A stretch of 64,000 nt of DNA from an uncultured Bacteroidia bacterium (GTDB lineage Bacteria; Bacteroidota; Bacteroidia; Bacteroidales; ML635J-15): contig CADAXK010000001.1 of NCBI GenBank assembly GCA_902791865.1, positions 1-64,000 of the forward strand, given 5' to 3'. Below the pieces are notes generated by a model. The model ran no database searches, had not been told where the DNA came from, and was given only the letters and a program-made list of their open reading frames with translations. Shown one piece after another: positions 15,842 to 22,980 of this stretch. Position 1 is the first letter of the stretch; the number at the start of each line of letters is the position of its first letter. Made by a program: the position numbers and the translations under genes.

Positions 15842-16934
15842 GGCTTAAGTCGCAAAAAGAGACCTGGAATCCTTGTAAGTTGTTGATTTTTATTTGTATT
15901 ATAGCAGTCAAAACATTTATGACAAAAAAAATGCTTTCATTGTGGGTCGAACAACACGATAAAAAAGGGTCGCGAGAATGGCCATCAAAGATGGTATTGC
16001 AAGGATTGCAAACGATATTTCGTCGGGCATCATAGGCTGACAGACTACGAGGTTAACTCCGCTTTTGCGCAAGGAAATCTTACCGCAAAAGATCTTGCTT
16101 CAAAATTTGACGTTTCAAGGAGCACAATTCATCGCCATCTTGCCAGCAAGTATTGTTATGCTTTGCCAAATAAAGCAGGACGATATGTCATTGTTATGAT
16201 GGATGCGACATACTGGGGCCGTCGTTTTGGCGTAGTCATATTCAAGGATGCCATAGAAGGTGATGTCCTCTGGTACAAGTTCATTTATAAGCGAGAGACT
16301 GTAGCCGACTACAAAGAGGGGGTAGACTATCTGGCATTGCATGGCTTTACCATTCTGGCAGTTGTCTGTGATGGTCTCAAGGGGCTGAGGAATATTTTCC
16401 CTGAATGCAAGTTTCAGTTGTGCCAGTTCCATCAGGTAATGGCGGTAAAGACAAAACTTACGCTACATCCGAAACTGGAAGCTTCCATAGAGTTGCTGGA
16501 ACTTTCGCGGTTGCTTTGCCATACGGACAAGGAATCGTTTGTCGGTGCATTTGGAGAATGGGAAGAGAAATGGCATGATTTCCTTCTTGAGAGAAGCGCT
16601 GATGCCAATGGGAAAACCCACTATGTACACAAAAACTTGCGTAGTGCGTATTTAAGCCTGAAGAGAAATATGCCGTGGCTGTGGACATGGTACGACTTCC
16701 CGGAACTAAATATCCCAAACACAAACAATGCTTTGGAATCGCTAAACTCGGATTTGAAAGCAAAACTTAATCTGCACAAGGGCATCAGCCTGGAACGTAG
16801 AAAAGTGTTTATCCAAGATTTTTTAAAAGCACATAAGCCTTTGAAAAAGAAATAGTTCAAGCTTGTTTTAGGTCTCTTTTTGACACATATAACATTTTCA
16901 AAGCAATTTCAGGTCTCTTTTTGACACATACGCC
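15842..16934 (+). mobile_element. IS256-family (variant zinc-binding type) insertion sequence, complete
   Basis: The ends 15,842-15,865 and 16,911-16,934 are 24-bp inverted repeats agreeing at 20 positions; both begin GGC and share CAAAAAGAGACCT. The element is flanked by an 8-bp direct repeat TTACCTTT (15,834-15,841 and 16,935-16,942), as expected for the 8-9 bp duplications of the IS256 family. It is 1,093 bp long and holds one transposase gene. The right terminal repeat is present twice in tandem (inner copy 16,870-16,889, outer 16,911-16,930, identical over 20 bp). The target was the -7 box of the HD-domain gene. Confidence 0.88.
15919..16855 (+). CDS. IS256-family transposase (variant Zn-binding), needs a frameshift near its start
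   Basis: From 15,932 to 16,855 one frame is open and encodes a zinc ribbon (CFHCGSNN...WYCKDCKRYF), a helix-turn-helix (LTAKDLASKFDVSRSTIHRHL) and a DDE catalytic domain: Asp in VMMDATYW, Asp in AVVCDGLKGL with CQFHQ after it, and Glu in NNALESLNSDLK. This is the IS1249-like, zinc-binding branch of IS256 transposases. No start codon lies in that frame before the zinc ribbon: it is closed by TGA at 15,921. ATG 15,919 is followed by ACA and a run of eight A (15,924-15,931); with seven A the reading would be continuous (MTKKCFHCG). Either one A was gained and the gene is broken, or slippage on A8 produces the enzyme. A shorter product from TTG 16,163 would lack the DNA-binding part. Confidence 0.8.
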
Positions 16935-16943
16935 TTACCTTTG
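16935..16943 (+). promoter_or_regulatory. Target-site duplication, right copy, restoring the -7 box of the HD gene
   Basis: TTACCTTT (16,935-16,942) plus the following G gives TACCTTTG 14 bp before ATG 16,958. The original -33 region is now 1.1 kb away, replaced by the IS right end. Confidence 0.7.
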
Positions 16944-16957
16944 CAAAAAATTTGACC

Positions 16958-17941
16958 ATGGATCTTCATCATATATACTCGACTGAATTTCCTGAATTCA
17001 TTCGTGAAATAGCACAAACACCCGCAATGCTCCGCCTCGACGACATAGGCATGAACTGCGGATGCGAATACACCTGTTTTCCGATGTTTGCTGGACTGGA
17101 TAAATACTCACGATACTACCATAGCATTGGTGTTGCCCTTATTGTATGGCACTTTACCCGCGACAAAAAGCAAAGCACGGCAGGTCTGCTACACGATATT
17201 TCGTCGCCAGCGTTCGCTCATGTAATCGACTTCATGCATGGCGACTACCTAACACAAGAATCTACCGAAAACGGCACCCAGACGATAATTGAAAAATCTG
17301 CCGAGATACAGCATTATCTCCAAAAATATGGCATGAAGACAGCCGAAGTCGCCGACTATCACCTCTACCCCATTGCCGACAACGACACTCCGCGCCTTTC
17401 GGCCGATAGACTTGAATACACAATAGGCAACATTGTGAACTACAAACTCGCTAGCCCCGAAAAGGCCAAGGAACTGTATGACAACCTCATAGTCGGCACA
17501 AACGAAGATGGTCAATCCGAAATAATGTTTACCAACAAGGACAAAGCCCTGGTATTTGCAAAGTTGTCGCTTCAATGCTCACGCATATATGTTGCCGATG
17601 AAGACCGCTACTCAATGCAACGGCTTGCCGAGATATTAAAGGAATGCATAATACGCGGAATAATCGCTGAAAGCGACTTATATCTTGGCGAAACGCCTGT
17701 AATCGAAAAACTTTTGAACAACGAGTTCTCGGTAAAGGAATGGAAAAAGTTCAGAAGCTATTCGACCATAATCCACACAGCCGACAATCCCGACTCAAGA
17801 GTTATATATGCCAAGAAGCGACACATCAATCCGTATATCAGCGGACTAGGCAGAGTCGGTGACATTTTCCCGGAATATGGAAATGCACTAAAAGAATATT
17901 TGGCAGAAAGCCAGGATTACGCGATTTGCGGAAAAGAATAA
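16958..17941 (+). CDS. HD-domain phosphohydrolase
   Basis: A 327-residue cytoplasmic protein with an HD-type metal-dependent phosphohydrolase core: His in YYHSIGVALIVWHF, then the His-Asp pair in STAGLLHDISSPAFAHVIDF, as in dGTPase/YfbR-like and SpoT-like enzymes. The rest (SADRLEYTIGNI, ending in a basic IYAKKRHINPYISG segment) is helical. ATG 16,958 was chosen; the TTG two codons earlier overlaps the promoter region. The substrate cannot be told. Its native promoter was split by the IS element at 15,842-16,934, so its expression may be altered. Confidence 0.88.
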   Translation: MDLHHIYSTEFPEFIREIAQTPAMLRLDDIGMNCGCEYTCFPMFAGLDKYSRYYHSIGVALIVWHFTRDKKQSTAGLLHDISSPAFAHVIDFMHGDYLTQESTENGTQTIIEKSAEIQHYLQKYGMKTAEVADYHLYPIADNDTPRLSADRLEYTIGNIVNYKLASPEKAKELYDNLIVGTNEDGQSEIMFTNKDKALVFAKLSLQCSRIYVADEDRYSMQRLAEILKECIIRGIIAESDLYLGETPVIEKLLNNEFSVKEWKKFRSYSTIIHTADNPDSRVIYAKKRHINPYISGLGRVGDIFPEYGNALKEYLAESQDYAICGKE

Positions 17942-17943
17942 CT

Positions 17944-18034
17944 AGGAAAGGTTGTTTTTTCTTTGCCCCCATATTAAGGCCTTTAATGACATTAAGGCCC
18001 TTAAAGTAATTGGGGGCAAAAAACAACCTTTCCT
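17944..18034. terminator. Long-stem inverted repeat between convergent genes
   Basis: AGGAAAGGTTGTTTTTT plus GCCCCC on the left (17,944-17,970, with a CTTT bulge) pairs over 23 bp with 18,012-18,034 (GGGGGC then AAAAAACAACCTTTCCT). The 41-nt loop holds two 'attaaggcc' units that can also pair. It fills the whole gap between the HD gene and the dipeptidase gene and covers the latter's stop codon. A bidirectional terminator is the simplest role, but the stem is unusually long. Confidence 0.65.
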
Positions 18035-18809
18035 ACTCTATCGGGAATGTAAAATATGTATCAGGATAAGGTTCGTTCTTTAGAACAAAGTGCCACCACT
18101 CGGTGCTAATGCCTCTGAATCCGTGACGAACCATTGCATCGCGCAGAATCATACGATTCTTGTGCTGTTCGGGAGTTACGCCAGCATAGTCGGGATGACT
18201 TTCCTCGCCTAGCCAGTCGAATGGTGAGCCCATGTCAACCTCCTTTTCTGTATTCATATCGAAAAGCGTGAGGTCGATGGTTGAACCACAGGTATGTCTG
18301 CTTTTCTTTGCAATGTAACCTTCCTCAAACAGACGAGGCTTATCAATATCCGGATAGAAATAGCGTTTCATAAGAGTGTCGGAAGCTTCGTGCGACCAGC
18401 GAACAAAATGATCTACAGCACATTGTGGACGATATGCATCGAAAATCTTCAGACGGTAGCCCATAGCTTTCACATCGTCGCTGACGGCCTTTAGGCTATC
18501 GGCAGCCTCCTTGGTAAGGTAAGCGATAGGCGCATTGTAACCATCGACGCGCACACCCATAAAGTTGAATGTGCTGAAATAACGGATTTCCAGAATTGCA
18601 TCGGGAACTACATCAGTAACAACGACAAAACCATTCTTAGATGCCTCTGATACAGTCGTATCGGCGGTAGTTGCTTCAACTGTTGAAACTTCTTCCTTGA
18701 CTGCGGTTTCGGGTTCACTAACACTAGCATTTTCCTTGTTCTGGCACGACAAAACCATCACACACATTGCCAGTGAAACAATTGCATAAAGTAATCTTCT
18801 TATATTCAT
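18033..18809 (-). CDS. VanX-like D-alanyl-D-alanine dipeptidase, lipoprotein
   Basis: A 258-residue M15D peptidase. The signal ends in a lipobox, VLSC (Cys22), so it is probably lipid-anchored in the periplasm or outer membrane. Zinc ligands are in SRHTCGSTIDLTLFD (His, Asp) and the catalytic pair in EWWHF (Glu, His); DAYRPQCAVDHFVRWS is also typical. Such enzymes split D-Ala-D-Ala from peptidoglycan turnover (DdpX-like). No vanH, vanA or vanRS genes are nearby, so a housekeeping role is likelier than glycopeptide resistance. It has its own -7 box (18,833-18,840) and follows the rSAM-cupin operon on the same strand. Confidence 0.92.
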   Translation of the reverse strand: MNIRRLLYAIVSLAMCVMVLSCQNKENASVSEPETAVKEEVSTVEATTADTTVSEASKNGFVVVTDVVPDAILEIRYFSTFNFMGVRVDGYNAPIAYLTKEAADSLKAVSDDVKAMGYRLKIFDAYRPQCAVDHFVRWSHEASDTLMKRYFYPDIDKPRLFEEGYIAKKSRHTCGSTIDLTLFDMNTEKEVDMGSPFDWLGEESHPDYAGVTPEQHKNRMILRDAMVRHGFRGISTEWWHFVLKNEPYPDTYFTFPIE

Positions 18810-18832
18810 GACTGTTCGTTTTTATTTGGGTG

Positions 18833-18840
18833 CAAATATA
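18833..18840 (-). promoter_or_regulatory. -7 element of the dipeptidase gene
   Basis: CAAATATA on the plus strand is TATATTTG on the minus strand, 24 bp before the start codon of the VanX-like gene. Confidence 0.55.
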
Positions 18841-18874
18841 TTTCTTTATATGCAAATAGGAAAACAGAATCTGC

Positions 18875-19327
18875 TTATCTGCACAACCTTTCTATCAACG
18901 CACCATGCTGAGGATAAGCGTGCAAAAGGTTTTCTTTTTTCGCAAGTTCGAAATTCTCAAATTTGAACGCTGGTGCCACTGCGCATCCGACAAGAGAAAA
19001 GCCCTTCTTGCCAGGCAATTCTGCAGCAAACCATTGTTCAGGTTCAATTACAACCTGCATTTCGGCATCTGCAGACAAATGATGAACAACTAGTTCGCCA
19101 TTGACATCAATAACATATATATCAAGGCATTCGCCAGCATGGTAGTACCATATTTCTGACATACCATGCAACTTGTGGAAAGCCGAAAACTCATCTCCAC
19201 AAAGCATATAATATATGGTAGAGATTTGCTTTTCTCCACTTTCATCATTACCATAAACCTGACGATAGTATCCGCCTTCGGGATGTGGCATAAGTTTTAG
19301 TTTTTCAATGTAATGCTTATAATCCAT
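18875..19327 (-). CDS. DUF985 (cupin_5) family protein
   Basis: A 150-residue cupin. The conserved beginning LKLMPHPEGGYYRQVYG, the ISTIYYMLCGDEFSAFHKL strand with its His, EIWYYHAGE and the C-terminal VGCAVAPAFKFENFELA are those of DUF985. Family members are metal-binding sugar-isomerase-like cupins with no settled reaction. The ATG follows the stop of the radical SAM gene by only 2 bp, so it is the third gene of a tight operon (lipoprotein, rSAM/SPASM, cupin). Confidence 0.92.
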   Translation of the reverse strand: MDYKHYIEKLKLMPHPEGGYYRQVYGNDESGEKQISTIYYMLCGDEFSAFHKLHGMSEIWYYHAGECLDIYVIDVNGELVVHHLSADAEMQVVIEPEQWFAAELPGKKGFSLVGCAVAPAFKFENFELAKKENLLHAYPQHGALIERLCR

Positions 19328-19329
19328 AT

Positions 19330-20403
19330 TTATTTCCCATTAATCATTTGATACTGACACATTTTCAACTTACCATTTTCATCGCGGAGATGCATTCCAT
19401 TGCCCTGGCAATATCGCCAAACCTTGCACGATTTGCAGTCGCCAGTACGCATCCATTTGCGGTTGCGGAACTTCTCGAAGCGTTTTTCCCACACCTCCCA
19501 GAACGAATCGCTGTAGATATTGCCCTGATTGTAGTCGCTTCGGATACTCAAGCAACCAGATATAGCCCCATCGGCACGGATGGATGCCACATTCACGCCC
19601 GAACTGCAGTTGAAATACTTGCGCCTAACCTCGCCCTCGTAGCGACCGAGAAATCCGTCGCAGGCATAACTTGTATCAATCTTACCTTCGAGACGAGTCA
19701 ATTTTATAAAATCCATCATCCGCACAAACTCCTCGTTGCTTAAGCGCAATTCGGGGTCACCGGCGGCTCGTCCAGACGGGAACACGCTGAACAAACGCCA
19801 CTTGCGCACACCGTTTTCAATCAGAAAATCGCGAAATTCGGGCAAATATTTTATTGTGCGCTTGTTCACGCAAGTAATAACGTCCCACACTAGCCCACTT
19901 TGCTTTTTCAAAGCCTCGATGGCACGCATTGCATTTGCATAGCTTGCTTCGTGCCCACGCATCCAGTTATGGTCGTCGGAAAAGCCATCGAGACTTATTG
20001 CAATGGAACGCAGACCATTACGTACGAGCTCAGCAAGTTTTTCATCGGTGAGCAACATGCCGTTTGTCACCATGCCCCAGATAAATCCACGCTCGGTGAT
20101 TGCCCGTCCGCATTCGGCAATGTCGGCACGCACAAGCGGTTCGCCTCCTGTTGTAATCACCATGATGTCGTATGTAGAAACGTGGGCTTTTATATCGTCG
20201 AGAACTTTCACGAAATCGGCAAGCGGCATATCCTCCTGCTGCGAAACCACACGGCAGTCGCTTCCGCAGTGACGGCAGTTGAGGTTGCAGCGCAAGGTGC
20301 ATTCCCAGAAAAGCTGGTGAAGATGATGCTCGTCGGCGCGCAACGAAAGCACCGCACGATTCAATTCAAGCGAAAGACGCTTATATAAAGAGAATTCCGA
20401 CAC
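19330..20403 (-). CDS. Radical SAM/SPASM protein (rSAM/lipoprotein system type)
   Basis: A 357-residue radical SAM enzyme. The [4Fe-4S]-binding motif is C39-x3-C43-x2-C46 (TLRCNLNCRHCGSDC), TTGGEPL follows as the SAM-binding GGE motif, and a C-terminal SPASM domain holds Cys in YFNCSSG, ISGCLSIR, GDCKSCKVWRYCQG and KMCQY for auxiliary clusters. SPASM proteins usually modify peptides or proteins. As I recall, the family TIGR04133 of Bacteroidota, which pairs with a lipoprotein gene, looks like this. The start is GTG at 20,403, whose G is also the last base of the lipoprotein stop codon (TAGTG), so the two are translationally coupled. The likely substrate is that lipoprotein; this is inference. 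Confidence 0.93.
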   Translation of the reverse strand: MSEFSLYKRLSLELNRAVLSLRADEHHLHQLFWECTLRCNLNCRHCGSDCRVVSQQEDMPLADFVKVLDDIKAHVSTYDIMVITTGGEPLVRADIAECGRAITERGFIWGMVTNGMLLTDEKLAELVRNGLRSIAISLDGFSDDHNWMRGHEASYANAMRAIEALKKQSGLVWDVITCVNKRTIKYLPEFRDFLIENGVRKWRLFSVFPSGRAAGDPELRLSNEEFVRMMDFIKLTRLEGKIDTSYACDGFLGRYEGEVRRKYFNCSSGVNVASIRADGAISGCLSIRSDYNQGNIYSDSFWEVWEKRFEKFRNRKWMRTGDCKSCKVWRYCQGNGMHLRDENGKLKMCQYQMINGK

Positions 20404-20957
20404 TACTGCTTGCTGTTATTCTTAATGCTTTCTATTTCGTTGTCGATTTTTTCAATCTCATGCTGCAGAGAATCACGATTTTCGCGCAATTTCTTGTTGT
20501 GATTGTTATATCTATTAATCATCTCTGGCGGGCCGTAAACTTTTGCTCCCGACCTATTGTTAACAGTTTCATCTATAGCATCCAAGCGTTCCTTAAGAGA
20601 ATCTTTTTCCGACTGGAGCATTTGCAATAGTTCATTCTGCAACGAATCGGCTTCGTGACGCAGTTCGCGTGTATGAGCACTGTACTCCTGAAGAACTTCC
20701 GGCGAACCATACACGCACGACATTTCACGATCCTTGATTATAGCGCGCAACTTCTCGATACGAGCCTGCAGTTCAGCACGACGTGCATTTATCGAATCCT
20801 TGGGCATGGCGACATTTTCGTTTTCACCGAGTTCATCATTGTCGGCGGGAGGCACAGCTTCGGCACTTTCGGACGTGCGTTTAGTCGACGTGCATGCCGC
20901 AACCACAGCGGTAGCCAGCGCCAATATTCCAATCCAAGTCTTCTTTACTATCTTCAT
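20403..20957 (-). CDS. Coiled-coil lipoprotein with two VYG[S/P]PE repeats, putative rSAM substrate
   Basis: A 184-residue lipoprotein. The signal peptide ends in VVAAC (Cys22). After an acidic, disordered linker (about 30-55) the rest is an internal duplication: helix, VYGSPE (82-87), helix, then helix, VYGPPE (140-145), helix, with a spacing of 58 residues. The flanking helices are charged and heptad-like (SLQNELLQ and SLQHEIEK in matching places). Cys81 precedes the first motif. Lipoproteins partnering rSAM enzymes of the same type often show a YG-x-P motif, as far as I recall. ATG 20,957 was chosen because it begins the signal peptide and is placed correctly after a -7 box at 20,978-20,985. 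Confidence 0.88.
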   Translation of the reverse strand: MKIVKKTWIGILALATAVVAACTSTKRTSESAEAVPPADNDELGENENVAMPKDSINARRAELQARIEKLRAIIKDREMSCVYGSPEVLQEYSAHTRELRHEADSLQNELLQMLQSEKDSLKERLDAIDETVNNRSGAKVYGPPEMINRYNNHNKKLRENRDSLQHEIEKIDNEIESIKNNSKQ

Positions 20958-20977
20958 TGTTGTACAATTACGAAATG

Positions 20978-20985
20978 CAAAGATA
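20978..20985 (-). promoter_or_regulatory. -7 element of the lipoprotein-rSAM-cupin operon
   Basis: CAAAGATA on the plus strand is TATCTTTG on the minus strand, 20 bp before the lipoprotein start. No separate -7 box was seen before the rSAM or cupin gene. Confidence 0.6.
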
Positions 20986-21300
20986 ATGTAATTTACGATT
21001 GACGAATTACGATTTACGATTTTTTTGCGGCGCAACGTATTGCAAATCGGCGCAACGCATTGCGCCGCTACAATCATTGAATTGTTAAATTATTAAATCT
21101 TTAAATCCTAGAACATTGAACGTTAAACGTTGAACCAGAAACGTTAAACCTGAAACATGAAACCTGAAACGGGCGCCAGCCCACAGAAACGGGCGTTAGC
21201 CCATAGAAACCCAAAAACGGCGTCAGCCATTGAACGGCGAAGCCCTCAACGAAGTTAAACGGCGTAGCCATAGAAACCACACAAAAAAATATGTTGTAAA
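20986..21300. repeat. Intergenic repeat cluster: 'tacgattt' units, palindromes, micro-hairpins
   Basis: Three repeat types are stacked. First, 'tttacgattgacgaattacgatttacgatt' units (from 20,992, split here by a few differences). Second, two copies of CGGCGCAACG[T/C]ATTGC near 21,027-21,068, the second forming a CGGCGCAACGCATTGCGCCG palindrome. Third, five micro-hairpins (GGGC-gcca-GCCC, GGGC-gtta-GCCC, GGC-gtca-GCC, GGC-gaa-GCC, GGC-gta-GCC) with spacers such as CAGAAAC, ATAGAAAC and ATTGAAC from about 21,110. No gene is supported here. Confidence 0.6.
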
Positions 21301-21313
21301 ATATCATTAAAAA

Positions 21314-21347
21314 TTTGGCACACCTAATACTTTATTTAATAACTTTG
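21314..21347 (+). promoter_or_regulatory. gap promoter
   Basis: TTTG at 21,314-21,317 and TAACTTTG at 21,340-21,347 (22-bp spacing) lie 26 bp before the gap start codon. Confidence 0.65.
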
Positions 21348-21372
21348 CAGAAATTTAAAAACAATAAATATT

Positions 21373-22380
21373 ATGGCTAAAATAAAAGTAGCAATTAACG
21401 GTTTTGGTCGCATCGGTCGTAATGTATTCAAGATTGCATTCGGACGCGACAATATAGAAATTATCGGTATCAACGACCTTACTGATACCAAGACATTGGC
21501 ACACCTGCTGAAGTACGACTCGACTCAGGGCAAGTTCGACAAGGAAGTTTCCTACAACGACAGCGCTATCATCGTAAACGGCAAGGAAATTAAGATCAGT
21601 GCTGAAAGAAATCCTGCCAACATTCCTTGGCCGGAAACTCCAGACGTAGTTATCGAATCGACTGGTCTTTTCACCAGCAAGGAAAGTCCTAAGGGCGGTT
21701 ACCGCGACCACCTGAAGAACGGTGCAAAGAAGGTTATCCTTACCGTTCCTGCAAAGGACGACATCGATGCAATGGTTGTTCTTGGTGTTAACGAAGAAGT
21801 TCTCACAAAGGACGTACAGTGCGTTTCGAACGCTTCATGCACAACCAACTGCCTCGCTCCTATCGCAAAGGTTCTCAACGACAACTTCGGCATTGAATAC
21901 GGTCTTATGACTACAATCCACTCGTACACCAACGACCAGATTGTTCTCGATGGTCCGCACAAAGACCTCAGAAGAGCTCGTTCGTGCGCTGTTTCGCAGA
22001 TTCCTACCACTACTGGTGCTGCAAAGGCTGTAGGTAAGGTTCTCCCAGCTCTCAATGGCAAACTCGACGGTATGGCAGTTCGCGTACCAACCCCAACAGG
22101 TTCATCGGTTGACTTGGTTTGCTTGTTGAAGAAGGACGTTACTATCGAAGAAGTTAACGCAGCAATAAAGAAGGCTGCTGAAGGTCCTATGAAGGGTATC
22201 ATCGAATACTCGGAAGAACCTCTCGTATCAATCGACATCGTTCACAACTCACATTCGTCAATTTTCGACGCTCAGTCAACTATGCTCAAGGGCCGCTTGT
22301 TGAAGACCTTGACTTGGTACGACAACGAATGGGGTTATTCAAACCGCGTTGCTGAACTCATCGAAAAGCTGAAATTCTAA
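21373..22380 (+). CDS. gap: Type I glyceraldehyde-3-phosphate dehydrogenase
   Basis: A 335-residue enzyme of usual length. The Rossmann motif INGFGRIGRNVF is at the N-terminus, the catalytic Cys is in SNASCTTNCLAP, and NEWGYSNRV closes the catalytic domain. It oxidises glyceraldehyde 3-phosphate with NAD(P) and phosphate in glycolysis and acts in reverse in gluconeogenesis. The codon use is strongly biased, as in a highly expressed gene. It has its own promoter and a clear terminator, so it is a single-gene unit. Confidence 0.98.
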   Translation: MAKIKVAINGFGRIGRNVFKIAFGRDNIEIIGINDLTDTKTLAHLLKYDSTQGKFDKEVSYNDSAIIVNGKEIKISAERNPANIPWPETPDVVIESTGLFTSKESPKGGYRDHLKNGAKKVILTVPAKDDIDAMVVLGVNEEVLTKDVQCVSNASCTTNCLAPIAKVLNDNFGIEYGLMTTIHSYTNDQIVLDGPHKDLRRARSCAVSQIPTTTGAAKAVGKVLPALNGKLDGMAVRVPTPTGSSVDLVCLLKKDVTIEEVNAAIKKAAEGPMKGIIEYSEEPLVSIDIVHNSHSSIFDAQSTMLKGRLLKTLTWYDNEWGYSNRVAELIEKLKF

Positions 22381-22401
22381 AGAATTTTCACATCATTAGA
22401 T

Positions 22402-22432
22402 AAAGGGAGAGCGAAAGTTCTCCCTTTTATTT
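22402..22432 (+). terminator. gap terminator
   Basis: AAAGGGAGA (22,402-22,410), 8-nt loop GCGAAAGT, TCTCCCTTT (22,419-22,427), then T-rich sequence: a perfect 9-bp stem. Confidence 0.8.
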
Positions 22433-22466
22433 TTCACACAAAACAATTGTATTCCACAAATATTGT

Positions 22467-22474
22467 TATTTTTG
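22467..22474 (+). promoter_or_regulatory. -7 element of the glutathione peroxidase gene
   Basis: TATTTTTG, 17 bp before ATG 22,492, with TTG at 22,447-22,449. It overlaps the longer reading frame from 22,447, supporting the shorter start. Confidence 0.55.
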
Positions 22475-22491
22475 CCCCAAATAGTATTTTT

Positions 22492-22971
22492 ATGTCACGA
22501 ATATACGACTACAAGGCCATAATGAGCAACGGGCAAGTGCTCGACTTCTCCCAATTCAGGGGCAAAGTATTGCTGATTGTCAACACAGCAAGCAAATGCG
22601 GTTTTACGCCACAATTCGCAGGGTTGGAAGAACTGAACCAGAAATACAAGGACAAAGGGCTTGTAGTCATCGGATTTCCGTGCAACCAGTTTGCTCATCA
22701 GGACCCGGGTACCGACAGCGAAATTTCAAGTTTCTGCCAGCTCAACTATGGCGTGACATTCCAGATGATGAAAAAAGTCGATGTCAACGGTGAGAACGCC
22801 CACCCTATCTTCAAATACCTGACAACGGAAGCCAGAGGTTTCCTCAGCAGAAAAATAAAATGGAATTTCACCAAGTTCCTAATTTCACGCGATGGCACAA
22901 AAATCAAACGCTATCCACCAACCAAAGCTCCTAGAAAAATAGAAAAGGACATTGAGGCTCTACTGGGATAG
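22492..22971 (+). CDS. Glutathione peroxidase family thiol peroxidase
   Basis: A 159-residue protein. The peroxidatic Cys is in VNTASKCGFTPQF (not selenocysteine), Gln and the resolving-loop region follow in FPCNQFAHQDPG, and the Trp-Asn of the catalytic tetrad is in IKWNFTKFLIS. Bacterial Cys-type GPx enzymes usually use thioredoxin to reduce peroxides; trxB is in this window at 40,926. The PLD-like gene follows after 9 bp, suggesting an operon. No signal peptide, so cytoplasmic. Confidence 0.95.
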   Translation: MSRIYDYKAIMSNGQVLDFSQFRGKVLLIVNTASKCGFTPQFAGLEELNQKYKDKGLVVIGFPCNQFAHQDPGTDSEISSFCQLNYGVTFQMMKKVDVNGENAHPIFKYLTTEARGFLSRKIKWNFTKFLISRDGTKIKRYPPTKAPRKIEKDIEALLG

Positions 22972-22980
22972 AAAAAATTT

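Noticed and set aside
16163-16855. Transposase starting at TTG 16,163 as a complete gene
   Set aside because: The frame is open further upstream and encodes the zinc ribbon and helix-turn-helix of the family, so a start at 16,163 would cut off the DNA-binding part.
18033-18809. VanX-like gene as vancomycin resistance
   Set aside because: No vanH, vanA/B or regulator genes adjoin it, and lipoprotein dipeptidases of this type are ordinary in Bacteroidota.
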